A stretch of 64,000 nt of DNA from NCBI GenBank assembly GCA_037903355.1, contig JBAJFE010000003.1:1-64000 (forward strand). The letters run 5' to 3'. A program made the position numbers and the translations under genes. This DNA is from Trichuris trichiura. Its lineage: Eukaryota > Nematoda > Enoplea > Trichinellida > Trichuridae. The notes below the pieces were generated by a model that did not search any database, was not told the DNA's origin, and worked only from the letters and a program-made list of their open reading frames with translations. Shown one piece after another: positions 1-11,376 of the stretch (position 1 is the first letter of the stretch; each line of letters starts with the position of its first letter).

Positions 1-129
1 CTACTGAAGAAAGGAAATCCTGCGCTAGCTATACGAACGCAAAAAAATAAACGTGCCATTAAAAGAAAACAAACGATGTAGTACAGTAAACTTGAAGAGA
101 GGATGCTTCTTAACGGGGCGATGGATTTT

Positions 130-500
130 CATAACTTCTTTATACGGTATGTTCTCTCGCCCGTTGATGGGTTCTGAAATTAAACCGAAGCAAATGCCCT
201 AATAACAGATGGATGAGCAATTATTAAGGAAAAATTCAGAACAGTCACTTAACAGATTCGTAGCTTTCGGGACTAACCTTGTCCTGTCGTCAGCGATGGT
301 GGTAATGTGTTCGTTTAGTTTAAGACATCACATACGCTGACGACGGGACAAGGTTAGTCCCGAAAGCTACGAATCTGTTAAGTGATTGTTCTGAATTTTT
401 CCTTAATAATTGCTCATCCATCCGTTGGCAGGGCATTTGCTTCGGTTTAATTCCAGACCCCATCAACGGGCAGGAGAACATACCGTATAAAGAAGTTATG
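130..500. repeat. Large foldback inverted repeat (about 165 bp arms)
   Basis: The left arm (about 130-295) and right arm (about 335-500) are near-complete reverse complements around a 39 bp spacer (296-334). The inner pairing is exact over the first bases (gtcctgtcgtc against gacgacgggac, one mismatch). The outer part carries a few substitutions and small length differences. No target-site duplication or transposase is obvious. It could be a foldback or MITE-like element, or a template for a long hairpin RNA. The open frame inside the right arm is an artefact of the repeat. Confidence 0.85.
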
Positions 501-539
501 ATAGTACAGTAAATATTCAAAATTTCGTAAAGTGTGCGC

Positions 540-865
540 ACGTTTAAATACCATTTAAACCAACCATACTGATTTAAGACACTGAACTTCTGGCAGTCGC
601 ATTCTCCTTCCTTCAGCAGCCACGTAAAAGAAAATTTTGCTTAGCCACTAAAGAGAGAAGAACTACAATGCATGCCAATAAACGTGTCAAAAACAAAAAC
701 GAAACAGCACAATATGTATTTAGGATTTCATCAAGTTTACGCAAGTCTGAATGATATTTAAATGCACAGTACGGAACTTAGACTTTGAGCTTATTCCCCT
801 TGCTTCCGCCTGCTCTCAGCAGCTACATAAAATAACTTTTACGTAACCACTAAACAAAGACGGGG
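540..865. repeat. Diverged direct repeat, two copies
   Basis: A stretch at about 540-660 resembles one at about 750-860. Both run from a TTTAAAT-type start through a segment ending in TCAGCAGC, then a short A/T-rich stretch, then CCACTAAA followed by a purine-rich tail. Divergence is high, so this looks like an old duplication. No coding potential was recognised. Confidence 0.4.
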
Positions 866-3800
866 TGTCGGCTAGGCGTTGGTCGGAAAAATACTTTTTT
901 TCCTGGAGGAAGACTTATTTTCGATGAATCTTATAGAAACGATCGCTGATAGGAAACTTAACAGTCGGCTGTACTCTTCAGTGGAATGAACACTATAACC
1001 GTAAATGATCTTTACGGATATCGCTACGTTAGGGAAAAATTAAGGCAGTCGGGAAAGTCCCTAAAATTTTAATTAAAATTGAAACGATTATTCCATATCT
1101 ATTCCATAATGTGAAGCGACAAAACCTTAGTTTTCGAGAAAAAACGTTAAGGCACCATGTACGACGTTGAATGCAGTTGCTCGAGCCTTTATGCAGAAGA
1201 AACAAGGCTGAACGTAAGTAAACGATTCAAAAAGCATAAGAAGCATTTAACCTGGCACAAAATTTATTCACTCGAGGAGCAACGTTTTATCAGTTTAGTA
1301 CATTGAACAATATTGCAAAGATTTACATACGTACGTTCGTGTTAATGATTAACAGAAAAACGCTTCCCAGAGGCGATTTGATAAATAGAAATTCACAGTC
1401 TGCAAGTATTACTGAACCGAGGCGTGCAATAAACAAAAAACGATGTTCCTTTATCATTATTATCCTTGAAAACCGCAAACGCTGACAGGAAAATTCTGTT
1501 GCATAAAACAAATTGCAGCGCAAAATTGCGCTTTTACATAGCATGAACAGAACCTCATTGAACGTGAAAACAATTAGAACCTCAGCTACAGGGTGAATAA
1601 CTTGAACAATCGCTCAATGGAAGAAAATAGTAAACTTATATTTTCATAAATCATGACAAAGAGAAACCAGGCTTTAGTTCTTTAAAAGCTAGAACCGTTA
1701 TAGAATAATTATTTTCTTGCGTTGAACCGTCTTCAAAGAAATACGTATTATTCTGATCATGTCAGCGTACGAAGTCGACAATATATTAGGAATTCTAGCA
1801 TCCTTCGTTCAGTAGCACACTGATCACTCTAATCAGCAATTGGGCTACTTAAACGAAAACAGAATAAGTAGTAACAAATCTATGATCTCAAGCAAATCAA
1901 AAAAGGCAGCATAGGAGAAGGAAGCATCTAATGCAGAAAAGTAAAGGCAGAACGAAGAATGTTGCAGCAAGCAGCGATTCCATTGCACTGTGCTTAACAT
2001 GAACACCAAAACATCAAAAATACCTAATAACAAAGCGGAAGTTGCGCTACAACACTTAATCACACAGATTGCATCAAATAAGGACGCTGAAGACTTGACT
2101 TTCACATACACTGCAGCAAACGAGTTGCAGAAACAAACCCTAAACTTCTTCTGAATTAATACTTTCGAAAGATGATTCGATATACTCTGTAAACTGATGG
2201 CGGTGGTATCGTCGACAGGTCATTCAAATTTTCGTTCAGAATTACATCCTTCAAAACGACCTGCCGACAAAAAAACTAATCGACAAAACGAGGGCAACCC
2301 TCGATATCGGTGATAGACGATAACAAGTAGGCTGTCAAATTTAAGTACTTTTTTGGATAGGAAAAGATTAAAATTTCCCGTCATCTTTCACAGCAGAGGC
2401 AAAACAACCAATGAAATTACATTTTCAGGGCAAAGTTTCCGTACGGCGAGGCCAGTTGATAATAACTTTACATCTGACCCGTCGTCAGCAAGAAAGAATT
2501 AATGAAAAAATTAACTAGTAAATGCTGGCCAAATTACCAATGACCCCAAGTGGACCAATCATAATTGCTTCATGTCCATCCAACCAGCTTCGTGAAAGCA
2601 TAGACTAATCAGCATCGACGAAACGTGAACCAATCGCCACGGGCCAGGAAACCTCCGTACCGTCTAGTTAGTGCCGGACTGAACGCATGTATATACATAC
2701 AGTAGTTCAATTTTCTAAGTAATTGCAAAAGGCCTTTTCGCTGAACTTTAATTTCATACTTAAAGGTTAATATTTAGTTTCACAAAAAATATTCAGTACA
2801 AGTTAGTCTCTCGCGCTTTACATAGTAAAATATCTTATATACAAAGCAGGTACAAAACTAGGCGAGTTCTAGTTCTGGAACACTTGAAGTTTCCAGCGCC
2901 TAACAACTGCGAGAAATAACAACAAGCTCTCATTAAAAAAAGATAACAAAACGAAATGACTTCATTACCACTGAACATTGGTGTTTCAAAGTGCAGGGAA
3001 AATAAGGTTTTGTAAGCACCGCAAACGACTGGTTCTAGAAATAGTACCTTCGCGAATGTGCGACTGCGATTCCAATTTTGCTTCTGAAAGTCCTTTGCGT
3101 TTAACACAGCTTCCAGCGAAACGTAGAATGCGAAACAGGTTTATCTGTTGTGCTCTTCCGATAAGAAAACAGGCATCTACGAAAACGTGGCAAAAGCAGA
3201 CGTAGAAAATCAAAGTTACGATTGTTGATAAATAATGCGCAGGTAAGGTCAACTGCGAAAGCTCTGCCTAAGCGACTCATGTCCACTGGCGCCAGCACAA
3301 GTGGGCTTACGGATACTTCTGGGGTCTCCGCAGCGAAAAAAATGGGTTCAACTGAATTTTTAAGTGAGTTTAGATTGTTTAGCACAAAGCAAATAAAATT
3401 TGCAACGTTCGCCTTGACTTAAGCTCGATTGCGTGAAATCAACTTACTTAATCGATAGGACAACACAAACAATTTTCATGCATTGGGGACAGTGCTCTGA
3501 ATCGAAATGCGTCTCGGTTCCGAAAAGCGAACCGTACAGATTTTATTCTTCTTTACCGGCTCCAATTAGAGCGAAACGTGAACACTTTAAACGGTGTTTA
3601 TTCGCCTCTTCCATGCGGAAGAGTAAAAGTAACAGCGTGAAAATGCGTGCTTTCAAATGATGAACATTTTTACACATGTACAAGTATATACAATATACAA
3701 AAAAATCACACAGCTTATCAACAGTACCTCTTCGTTACCATCATTTCGAAATAACACGCTTTGTAAGCGCAAAGTGCTCGTCATTCTCAAATTGAGCGTC

Positions 3801-4013
3801 GTTCCAGATGCGTACTGTCTTTTTTCATCCATTACAGCTGCTTGGTGCCTACTACCAGTAGGATGGAACCGTAAATGTAACAACTTCAATGAAGACAACT
3901 GAGGATCTCTATTCCACCTGCAACAGCCCAATGTTCAAAATAACATAACACAATGCCTACTGCCCTCCAGCAGCGCCACCTACAATTGCCTTTATGACAG
4001 TTTCTTTTGACTT
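866..4013. other. AT-rich stretch without a supported gene
   Basis: Only short open frames occur here, frequently overlapping on opposite strands, with no recognisable domain and no chain of plausible splice sites. It lies downstream of the receptor gene that ends at 4276. I see nothing I can name in it. Confidence 0.5.
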
Positions 4014-4027
4014 ATTATTACTACTAC

Positions 4028-4094
<67 letters not shown>
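4014..4094. repeat. (TTA)n microsatellite
   Basis: About 80 bases of almost perfect TTA/ATT trinucleotide repeat, opening with a few CTA units and ending in TTGTG. It lies about 180 bp beyond the stop codon of the type I receptor gene, probably past its 3' end. Confidence 0.95.
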
Positions 4095-4275
4095 GTGTTA
4101 TTAATTTATTCACTTGACCATTTTTCAATTGTTTGTAGGGCTATTGGGGCTCAGTAGAGAAAGACGTCTAAGCGAAAAGAATGAACAAAGCCCTTATCAG
4201 TCACATGTCAATTTCTGTGCTGTAATATATGAAGTGACAGCTTACCTCGGCGGAAGGCTGTCTTCATAACGGAAT

Positions 4276-6712
4276 TTAAACTTGGCAGTCGTCTAAGAGT
4301 ACGGCCAAAGCGTCGATTGTTTTCCTAACCCGCAAAGCGGTCAGTCGCGCGGCCGGATTGGGTGTCCAACACTCGCGCATCACTTTTGACATGGCATGCA
4401 TGATCTAAATGGTTCAAGTGTACGCAAAGTGTACCAAAAAGTTACACTATCAAAAGGCTATTCGCTCTTGTAACCAAATATAGCGAATTGAATTAAAACA
4501 AACTTGTTCTATTAGCTAAGCAAGGAAAGTAGAATAAACTATTTGGTACCGGAGATCCAATCCACCGAGTGAGAATCGCCGGGCGGCAACAACTATCAAC
4601 CACACATTTGCGCATTTCTTCGATGGTCGGATCGTTTGAAACACAGTCAAAATAGGGCATTTCGTAACGCTCGTAAAACCCTGAAAGACCAACCCGAGCA
4701 CTCCAATCACTGAAAGGCAAAAGGAATATATATATGTATACCGCCAACGTTGGTTCGGCAGCATATTTCCCAAAGCACAAGTCCAAGAGAATATATGTCA
4801 GCTCGACGATAACTATCGAAATGATTCGTATTCAACGTTTCGCTTAGCACTTCAGGAGCCAAATAACGCTGAAGTGAATACACTTCACTGATTAGCATGC
4901 AAAGAAAATTACTGTAAAACCTTTGTTCCGGATTTTTTATTATCCGGAATATCGATTGTTCCATTTGAAGAATTATATCGAACAGCTAAACCCAAATCGG
5001 CAATGCAGCAAGAATTGTCGTAGCGAACAAGTATGTTCTTGCTTTTTAAATCCCGATGCGCAATGGCTGGCTTAACTAAACAATACAAAAGTATTGCAGC
5101 CGTACAAGAGAAGCTCTATTTGCTGTAGACAATTGAGAGAAACGTTGACTTACAATGAGTACCGCCAATTTCTGTATGCAAAAATGTCAATCCATTGGCG
5201 ATGCTTCGGCCCATTCGGCAAAGAACATGCAGATCCAATGTGCGGATGTTCAGCACGTCGAATAATGACCCTTTTTGCTGATATTCAGTAACTAACCATA
5301 ACTGCGTAGTCATTCCAGCATCTGAAAGGTGAATGCTCGGAGAAAGGCGAATAAAAGTTGAAATTTAGCAAACCTTTATTGTCCGCCGCAATAAAGCCGA
5401 GCAGATTTTCATGACGAAGCATAGTGGTCTCGTAGATTTCAACTTCGCGAAACCAAGACTTTTCATCAATGGATGAAAATATCTTCACTGCTACATCTTC
5501 TCCTTTCCAACTGCCTAACCAAACCTCGCCAAAACGACCGCGACCAATAACATGCCGCAAATTGATCTGTCGAGCAATTGTTATTTGTACAAGCAAAGGC
5601 AAGCCTTAAAAACAAACATACAACAAATATGGCGATGAGAAGGAGGGGACTAATCAAAGCAACATTGGAAATATTAAATACAAATGATCTTTACCTGACC
5701 CGGAACCAGTGGAAGTGGGCTCTGTATTCGAATCGATCAACTCATCTAACATCTTCTTAATGCCTTGAACTTCATTAACTATTAATGGATTTTTCCTAAA
5801 AATACCATTGCATCATCAGCACTGGAAGAAAGTACACTATATAAAACTCACTGCTCGAGTATACATCCTTTGACCGTCCGTCTCATAAGCAAACGTGATC
5901 GCAACAGCACGTACAACAATGCAACTACGAGAATAGCGATTACCGGCAAAAGAATGCCCAAAACAGTATGATAATGGTCGACCATATAGCGGCGGCTATC
6001 GGGATTCAATTCGCCTAAATTAATAATGTTCAATCATTGGGTCAACGCATGTCACAACGTATGTCTCAATACCGTCGTATTCGCTCTCCCATTTGGGTAG
6101 CAATGTTATATTTAAATTAGTAGCGCAGAAAGAACCATCCCGACAGCAACCAACGGCATTCAAATGTTGCAGAAGCCTATTGACGTAACAACTCAGAGGT
6201 CGATCGGAAGGTATCCAATGTTCAGCGGACAAACAGCTGAAATACCATACAAAACTGAACGTTTTAAATTTCTTAAGCTTATCATCAACATTAATTTGTT
6301 GCACGTCAAAAAGAATCCAACGTTTAACAGCGAAGTGCAATCTTCTTCGGATGGTAAGCATGGATTAAATGAACAATCTGATTTTCAGGTTACGTTACGA
6401 GAACTTCACAGACTAAAGACATATTATATTTTTGTATCAGAAATGAAAGACAAACTCGTAGTGTTCTTCAACTGTTCCTCGATCCGTCTTAGTCAGGGTT
6501 TTCATGCATCCGCCCCATGTTTCGCAAACGAATTTGTCTGGACCTTCCTCTGACATACCACATCCGATATGCGTACAATTGCAGTATAGGGGCACTGTAA
6601 TGACTTCGAAGTCATGAGGAAATACAGAGATTGAACTCAGGCAAGCATTACCTCTGACCGACCTAGCAGATACAGTAGCCAAAATTGACAGCCAAACGAT
6701 CGTTGACGCTTG
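4276..6712 (-). CDS. TGF-beta/activin type I receptor serine/threonine kinase (5' exon missing)
   Basis: Membrane receptor kinase that phosphorylates R-Smads after activation by a type II receptor. Reading down the minus strand there is a hydrophobic signal-like start (6640-6710), a cysteine-rich ectodomain with a CNCTHIGC motif (about 6440-6600), a second ectodomain exon ending in a CC cysteine pair (6060-6235), one transmembrane helix (5890-5960), and a GS loop reading STGSGSG (about 5695) continued by LPLLVQ. The kinase follows with GRGRFGEVW, the VAVKIF lysine, [13 protein letters not shown] and a type I-like C-terminus ending at the TAA at 4276-4278. The L45 loop reads [12 protein letters not shown], like ALK4/ALK5/Baboon rather than the BMP subclass. 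Introns are short (for example 4405-4549). The initiating exon was not found; the first exon seen begins at an acceptor near 6712. C. elegans relatives are DAF-1 and SMA-6. Confidence 0.93.
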
Positions 6713-9290
6713 AATGCCTGCAAATAATACAAGTACTATACAATCTTTCTTTTGTTGTATATTCCTGAAAATAAAATGAATTTTTTCTAGATTATTTTAA
6801 AAGCGCCTGACGCGACATTTAAGATTAACCATATCATGAGCAGTTTGCAAAAAGAATGTCTGCCAAGCCGACTGGTGTATGCACGGCAGGAAGCCATTCT
6901 TGAAAAAAAAAACGATAAAATGCCTACTTTGACTTTTGAAGATAGCTTTCAATGCACATAAGCTATGAATTCTACCCGCAAAAGTGTTTTATTAATAGGC
7001 GACTGCAACCGCCTACATATGTAAAGTGCAAAGCAAAGACGGTACACGTCGGACCAACACATGTTAAACTACAACAGTCAAGGAGCTTACGGGTACCGTC
7101 ACCTAATCAAAGTAAAGGTGACAGCTCAGAAAATAAGAAGAAACGCAATTCAACAATCAAAATCCATTTTAAGTGGAGTTCAAATGCAAACTGTGGAAAA
7201 GCATGCTAGAAAACCATTGCAAAGGTGGACAGTGTTGCAACCGACAGGCTATCAGGCGAGAATGTGCTTAAAGGCGTGATTACTAGCACAACACGGTGCA
7301 AAGGAAAATGAGAGAAAGCTTGGTATACTGCGCCTCCGGAAGTAGCAAATCCTCCACAATGGTCACTTACGTAGACAAAAAACGATGGCAAGACGATGGA
7401 CATGGTTGAACGGACCATATTCACGCATTTTGTATTTCAGCCCACCCAAAAAGGCAAGCAATTATGCTTTCTTTATTGAAAATTCAAGACAATTAAAAAA
7501 ACGATCACCTAACTACAATAACCGTATGCAATAATGATTGTCACGCAAGATCAATGTGAACTATTCATCTCCAGTCTTCACTTGTCCATTTGTAGGTGGG
7601 GGATGCCAAAATTAATCTGTTATTGCACCAGCCTTTATTAGAAGCCGCAATTGACGAAATTAATCCATAAAATTGCGTGACTGAGAAGATGGCGATGCCA
7701 CCATAGAGGTGTGATTTTGTTCGTTTCGGCGAAGAGGAACAGCGCCGCAGTGGCGAAAAGAGCACGGCGTGACTCGCACAGAGGGAAGATTGCACCGAGC
7801 CAACACATATGTACTTCAAAAGGTTTTATCGTCTTATTTGTTGTGCTTGCAGTCTCCAGCTTCGCTAGCAGTGCTTTGTTGCGCCACGAAATATTTTACT
7901 CGCGCCACAGCATGCAACAGAAACCAACGCAATTATTATTTTGCAACAAAATACTACTAAACGCGTTGATATCAAGTTTCGAATTGCTGGGTAAAAGAGA
8001 TAGCTAAGGTATTTCTTTCATTTTTTTCTGGTGCAAGCAACATAATCCTATTTTTTCTAAAATGTATCCTGATGCAGCCGCTTTAGTTTCTCGAAAAATA
8101 GAGGTGGTAATTTCTCAACACCTTGAGCATGTTTCTGTGCGTTACAGTACAAAAAGCAAAAACGTATACTAATGTAGCGCTAGCTTTAGTGCATTAATCA
8201 GTGCCAAGAAAACTTTACTTTTGCACGTACTTACGTCAAGCCAGTAGTCTTTGTTGCAACACGCAAGATATTATCGCTTAGCTAACCATTGTCATACTGT
8301 ATGTTCACCGACCGCTCTGTTCTTTTCACACGTAAAACTAAACCTACACCTAAAACTTACATTTCGGTATAGGTTTAAGTAAGGATCCAATGAGATGACA
8401 GATGCGTCTTCTAGTAAAGGCGGGAGGGGATGACGGCATACTTGCCAGAAAGGAACCTGCATTTCTCAGATGGCGGGAACGGCTAGTAGTGAAGTTTGAA
8501 AGTTTGAAACTGTTGTGTATTGAACGCCGAGACTATTGCATTGTGTATGAACAGAATATGCGCACTGCGTTACGATCAGTTGCTCTCTTTTACGCTGTGT
8601 GCTTCTGGGTGCTTGCTTAGTAAATTGCTATCTTGGGAAACCCCTTCGGTCCGCATGTACCGCAAAACATGACAGAAACCTATCTGGCTATCAATAGTGT
8701 CACATTGGCTCTGTATTACTTTTTAAGTTAAAACAGAAAAGGTTGAACAATGCTCTGTAAAGTCTCATTTTGAAGATAAGTTCAGCTAATAAATGAAAAT
8801 TACCTTTCATCTTTAAACTGTACGCGCAAAGTACTAAAAGAGAAGAAAAAATCAGCAAAAAATTATCTGCGGAATCCGCCTATTTCGAAACCACAGCGTT
8901 GAGTGTGTTTTTGTTATGGCTTCATAGCTTCTGCACAAGCAGCTGATCCTGTTTCACGGCTTCAAAGATGCAGCGATGCAAATAATCAATTCGCAACGTT
9001 TAAGCGAACAAAAGTCGCAAACGAGAGTGGCCTGAGAAAGTTCGTCACAACAGCGTAGCATCATTTTCGTTCCTTACAAAAACATAATGAACCCGAAATA
9101 GCGCAGCAGTAGTAAAATAACTCTGTAGTTTTGCGGTAAACCGTTCTGCAATTACGAACTAACCTCCTTTCTTTATCGCATACAATTTTTAAAAAATAGG
9201 TGACAATGGGTGCCTCTTGCTCGCATCTTTCATAAACGTCAATCAAAGCAGTGGATTATTAAATTTTTTGTCAATTTATTTACAAAAAAC
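6713..9290. other. Gene-poor stretch upstream of the type I receptor
   Basis: This should contain the receptor's missing first exon and promoter. One candidate signal-peptide exon on the minus strand near 7370-7413 ends in a good donor (GTAAGTGACC), but its phase does not fit the receptor exon at 6712. Other frames are short and lack domains. A degenerate dispersed repeat lies at 8330-8385. Confidence 0.45.
8330..8390. repeat. Dispersed telomere-like CCTAAA repeat, copy 1
   Basis: Contains aaactaaacctacacctaaa followed by cttac and a partly complementary ggtttaagtaagg, giving a short imperfect palindrome. Similar segments occur at 19640-19700 and 33040-33090. After copies 1 and 2 comes further similarity around a gatga...cttgccag segment, so the family unit is probably longer than 60 bp. 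Confidence 0.5.
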
Positions 9291-10290
9291 ACAGCTCAGT
9301 AGAAAAATACTTTAAAATTTGTATAATTGAAAGTACTCAGGAATGCAGGCCGCGAGTACATTCACTTCCAATGTGAACAAAGATAAAGGTTATACGATTT
9401 TACCGGGAATGCTTTAGGACTTGATGGGTCCAGTTTAACTTAGTTTCCGTTTGGACAACTTCGGGGTCATAATTACTGTACGGTATGCAGGTTAGTATTA
9501 AAAAACAAGGTATTCTCCTTAAGCGCAGAAGAATTTCCAGTTTAAAAAAGAAACGAATTCTTTATTAGACACTTAAAAAGCATTGTGGATAGAACTCAAG
9601 TAAAATTTTGTTTTCCACTAATCGAAGTTAACTCAAGCAGGCTAAACTAAAGCAGCTGCTTATTTTAAGCAACTTTTAGCCGGAGTATTGTCGCATGGAT
9701 ACACAGAATTTGATTTTGGACTTAAAGCAAAAAGCGCGCGGTTGTGTAGTTCAAAGGAACTTGCTTTTAGTTCCATCAGCAGTACTCAACGAGAATATTG
9801 GGAAAGACTAGAAGAAGCTTACTTGGTGACACGCACTCTTCCATTCAATCAGTGATTTTTCACATATCTCACATTTTTATTTGCATGTTGCGAACTGCGT
9901 CCTTGGCTCAACTCATAAACTGTTAGAGAAACCTAGTCCATTGTCCACGTTGTTTAAACAGTGTTTAGCTAGTGGAGCACATATTATCCTTTTGGGAAAA
10001 AATGTATTTTCAAGTCAAACCAAGCTTATTCAGCCCAGCTTAAACCATGAGCGAGATGGCGCTTAACGGAAAAGAAAGTACTCTTCCAAAGTTGATCAAC
10101 GCTTATGCGCAACAGTTTCAAGGAGCTGCAGTTTTACAATAAAACTCGAGCTTTAAATCCATTATTTTTAGACTCATCTTTGCTTCAAACGAAAGGCTGA
10201 GAAGAAAGAAGGTAAAGACCCGGAAAGAAGAGAGCTTAAAACCCGTCTGTTTAAAACAGACGAGTATATCGTTTGTTTGTTCGTTGCTTC
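9291..10290. other. No gene seen
   Basis: AT-rich, with short scattered open frames only and no domain, RNA gene or repeat that I recognise. Confidence 0.45.
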
Positions 10291-10520
10291 TCACTGTTAG
10301 TGTCGCGCCGTCATGGAACGTTGGTTGGGTGCTCGCTGCAAAGTCTGACTGACTAGGTGGGACCAAAGCCCGACTGGTCAAGATGGACCTGACGGCTGAG
10401 GTCACCGCCAAGGTCGGCCGGACGGAGCGACTTGCTAACATAATGACCGACCCGACGGCGGCGCACTTAGCGCTGATAACGGGCCCGGGTAAGGCCCGAA
10501 AGCTCCGCGGGTTAAACGTT
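10290..10520. other. GC-rich island in an AT-rich background
   Basis: About 230 bases are clearly richer in G+C than the flanks, with repeated GAC/GTC/CCGAC-like words (for example gaccgacccgacgg). A 164-codon open frame runs through it on the minus strand (10118-10612), but its product is low-complexity and unlike any family I know, so I do not call it a gene. It ends close to the hairpin at 10594-10660. Confidence 0.5.
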
Positions 10521-10593
10521 TGGAAATAAACGTTTTTTAACGAACGGGTAGCAAAGCCGCAAAAAAATTGTTTTTCACCTTTGCTACAGACAT

Positions 10594-10660
10594 AAGGCTG
10601 ATAATGACGCATAGGTTCATGCTTTAAACAACCACGAACCTACGCATCATTATCAGCCTT
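10594..10660 (-). ncRNA. miRNA-precursor-like hairpin candidate
   Basis: Two arms of about 26 nt (aaggctgataatg... and ...cattatcagcctt) flank a loop of about 14 nt. The two internal differences are C/A mismatches if read from the plus strand but become G-U pairs in a minus-strand transcript, so the hairpin is fully paired only in that orientation. Length and loop size suit a pre-miRNA. No expression evidence is available and no family was recognised; a short inverted repeat of a mobile element is the alternative. Confidence 0.4.
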
Positions 10661-11376
10661 CACTTTGCCGGATAGACTTGCATAACCAAAAGACGTTGCA
10701 ACAAGATGTCTTAAAAAGAGTTAAGCATAAATTGCCGGTGAACAAATTTTTCGCTCCGAAAGCAAATTTTATTTTGTAACCAATGGTATATTCGCAGTGC
10801 CAAAGGAGAACAAAATGCATTTACTGGATGATTCCACTTTAAACTGTGTGAGTAACACGTTCGAAACGCTGGTGCCGTGTTTCTTTTTCAAAGTTTGTGA
10901 CGCGTCCACATACAGTAACTTAATGATTTGTAGGTACAAATCAATTCACGCCCACGATGCACAGCCAGCGTTTGAACAGCTAAGGTAAAACAGTCGGTGA
11001 CAGCCGATTAACACCGCTCTATTGTGACTTTATATTCCACAATAACATGACGCCAAGGTTTCAATCCGTAATGTTAACGCACAATAAAATGTACTTTACA
11101 AACATGACGCTCAAGCGCCGTTGAATAATTTGGGAACACTGTAAAACTTACTCTGTTGAAGTCCAAGCAACTTGTAAAACTTGATTTGTTTCAACTGTCA
11201 GTTGACAAAGTTAGCATACCTACTCTGCCGCGCTGCCTCATTTTTCCAGAAAAAAGAAAAACTTCGTACTTCCGATGGGCACACTGATTTCGGAAGATTA
11301 GCAGAACGGAGAGGCTGTTCGAAGGTACAAGAAGGATGAATACCAATTGATAATGCAAGCAAGCCTTTTATGACGG
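10661..11376. other. Intergenic, downstream of the SETD9-like gene
   Basis: No supported gene. The stretch between the hairpin and the stop codon at 11377 presumably includes the 3' UTR of the minus-strand SET gene. Confidence 0.4.

Noticed and set aside
320..541. Open frame on the minus strand in the first 550 bases
   Set aside because: It lies in the right arm of the foldback repeat, and its mirror in the left arm is broken; no domain.
4014..4094. (TTA)n tract as a possible leucine-repeat coding region
   Set aside because: It lies outside any gene model, and one strand reads as stop-rich ATT/TAT/TTA/TAA frames; it is a simple microsatellite.
7365..7413. Hydrophobic minus-strand exon MVRSTMSIVLPSFFVY ending in a perfect donor, as first exon of the type I receptor
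   Set aside because: It ends in phase 0, while the receptor exon at 6712 needs one base from the previous exon, so the join breaks the frame.
10118..10612. 164-codon minus-strand open frame
   Set aside because: It arises from the GC-rich island, with no family resemblance and no splice structure; stops are merely rarer in GC-rich DNA.
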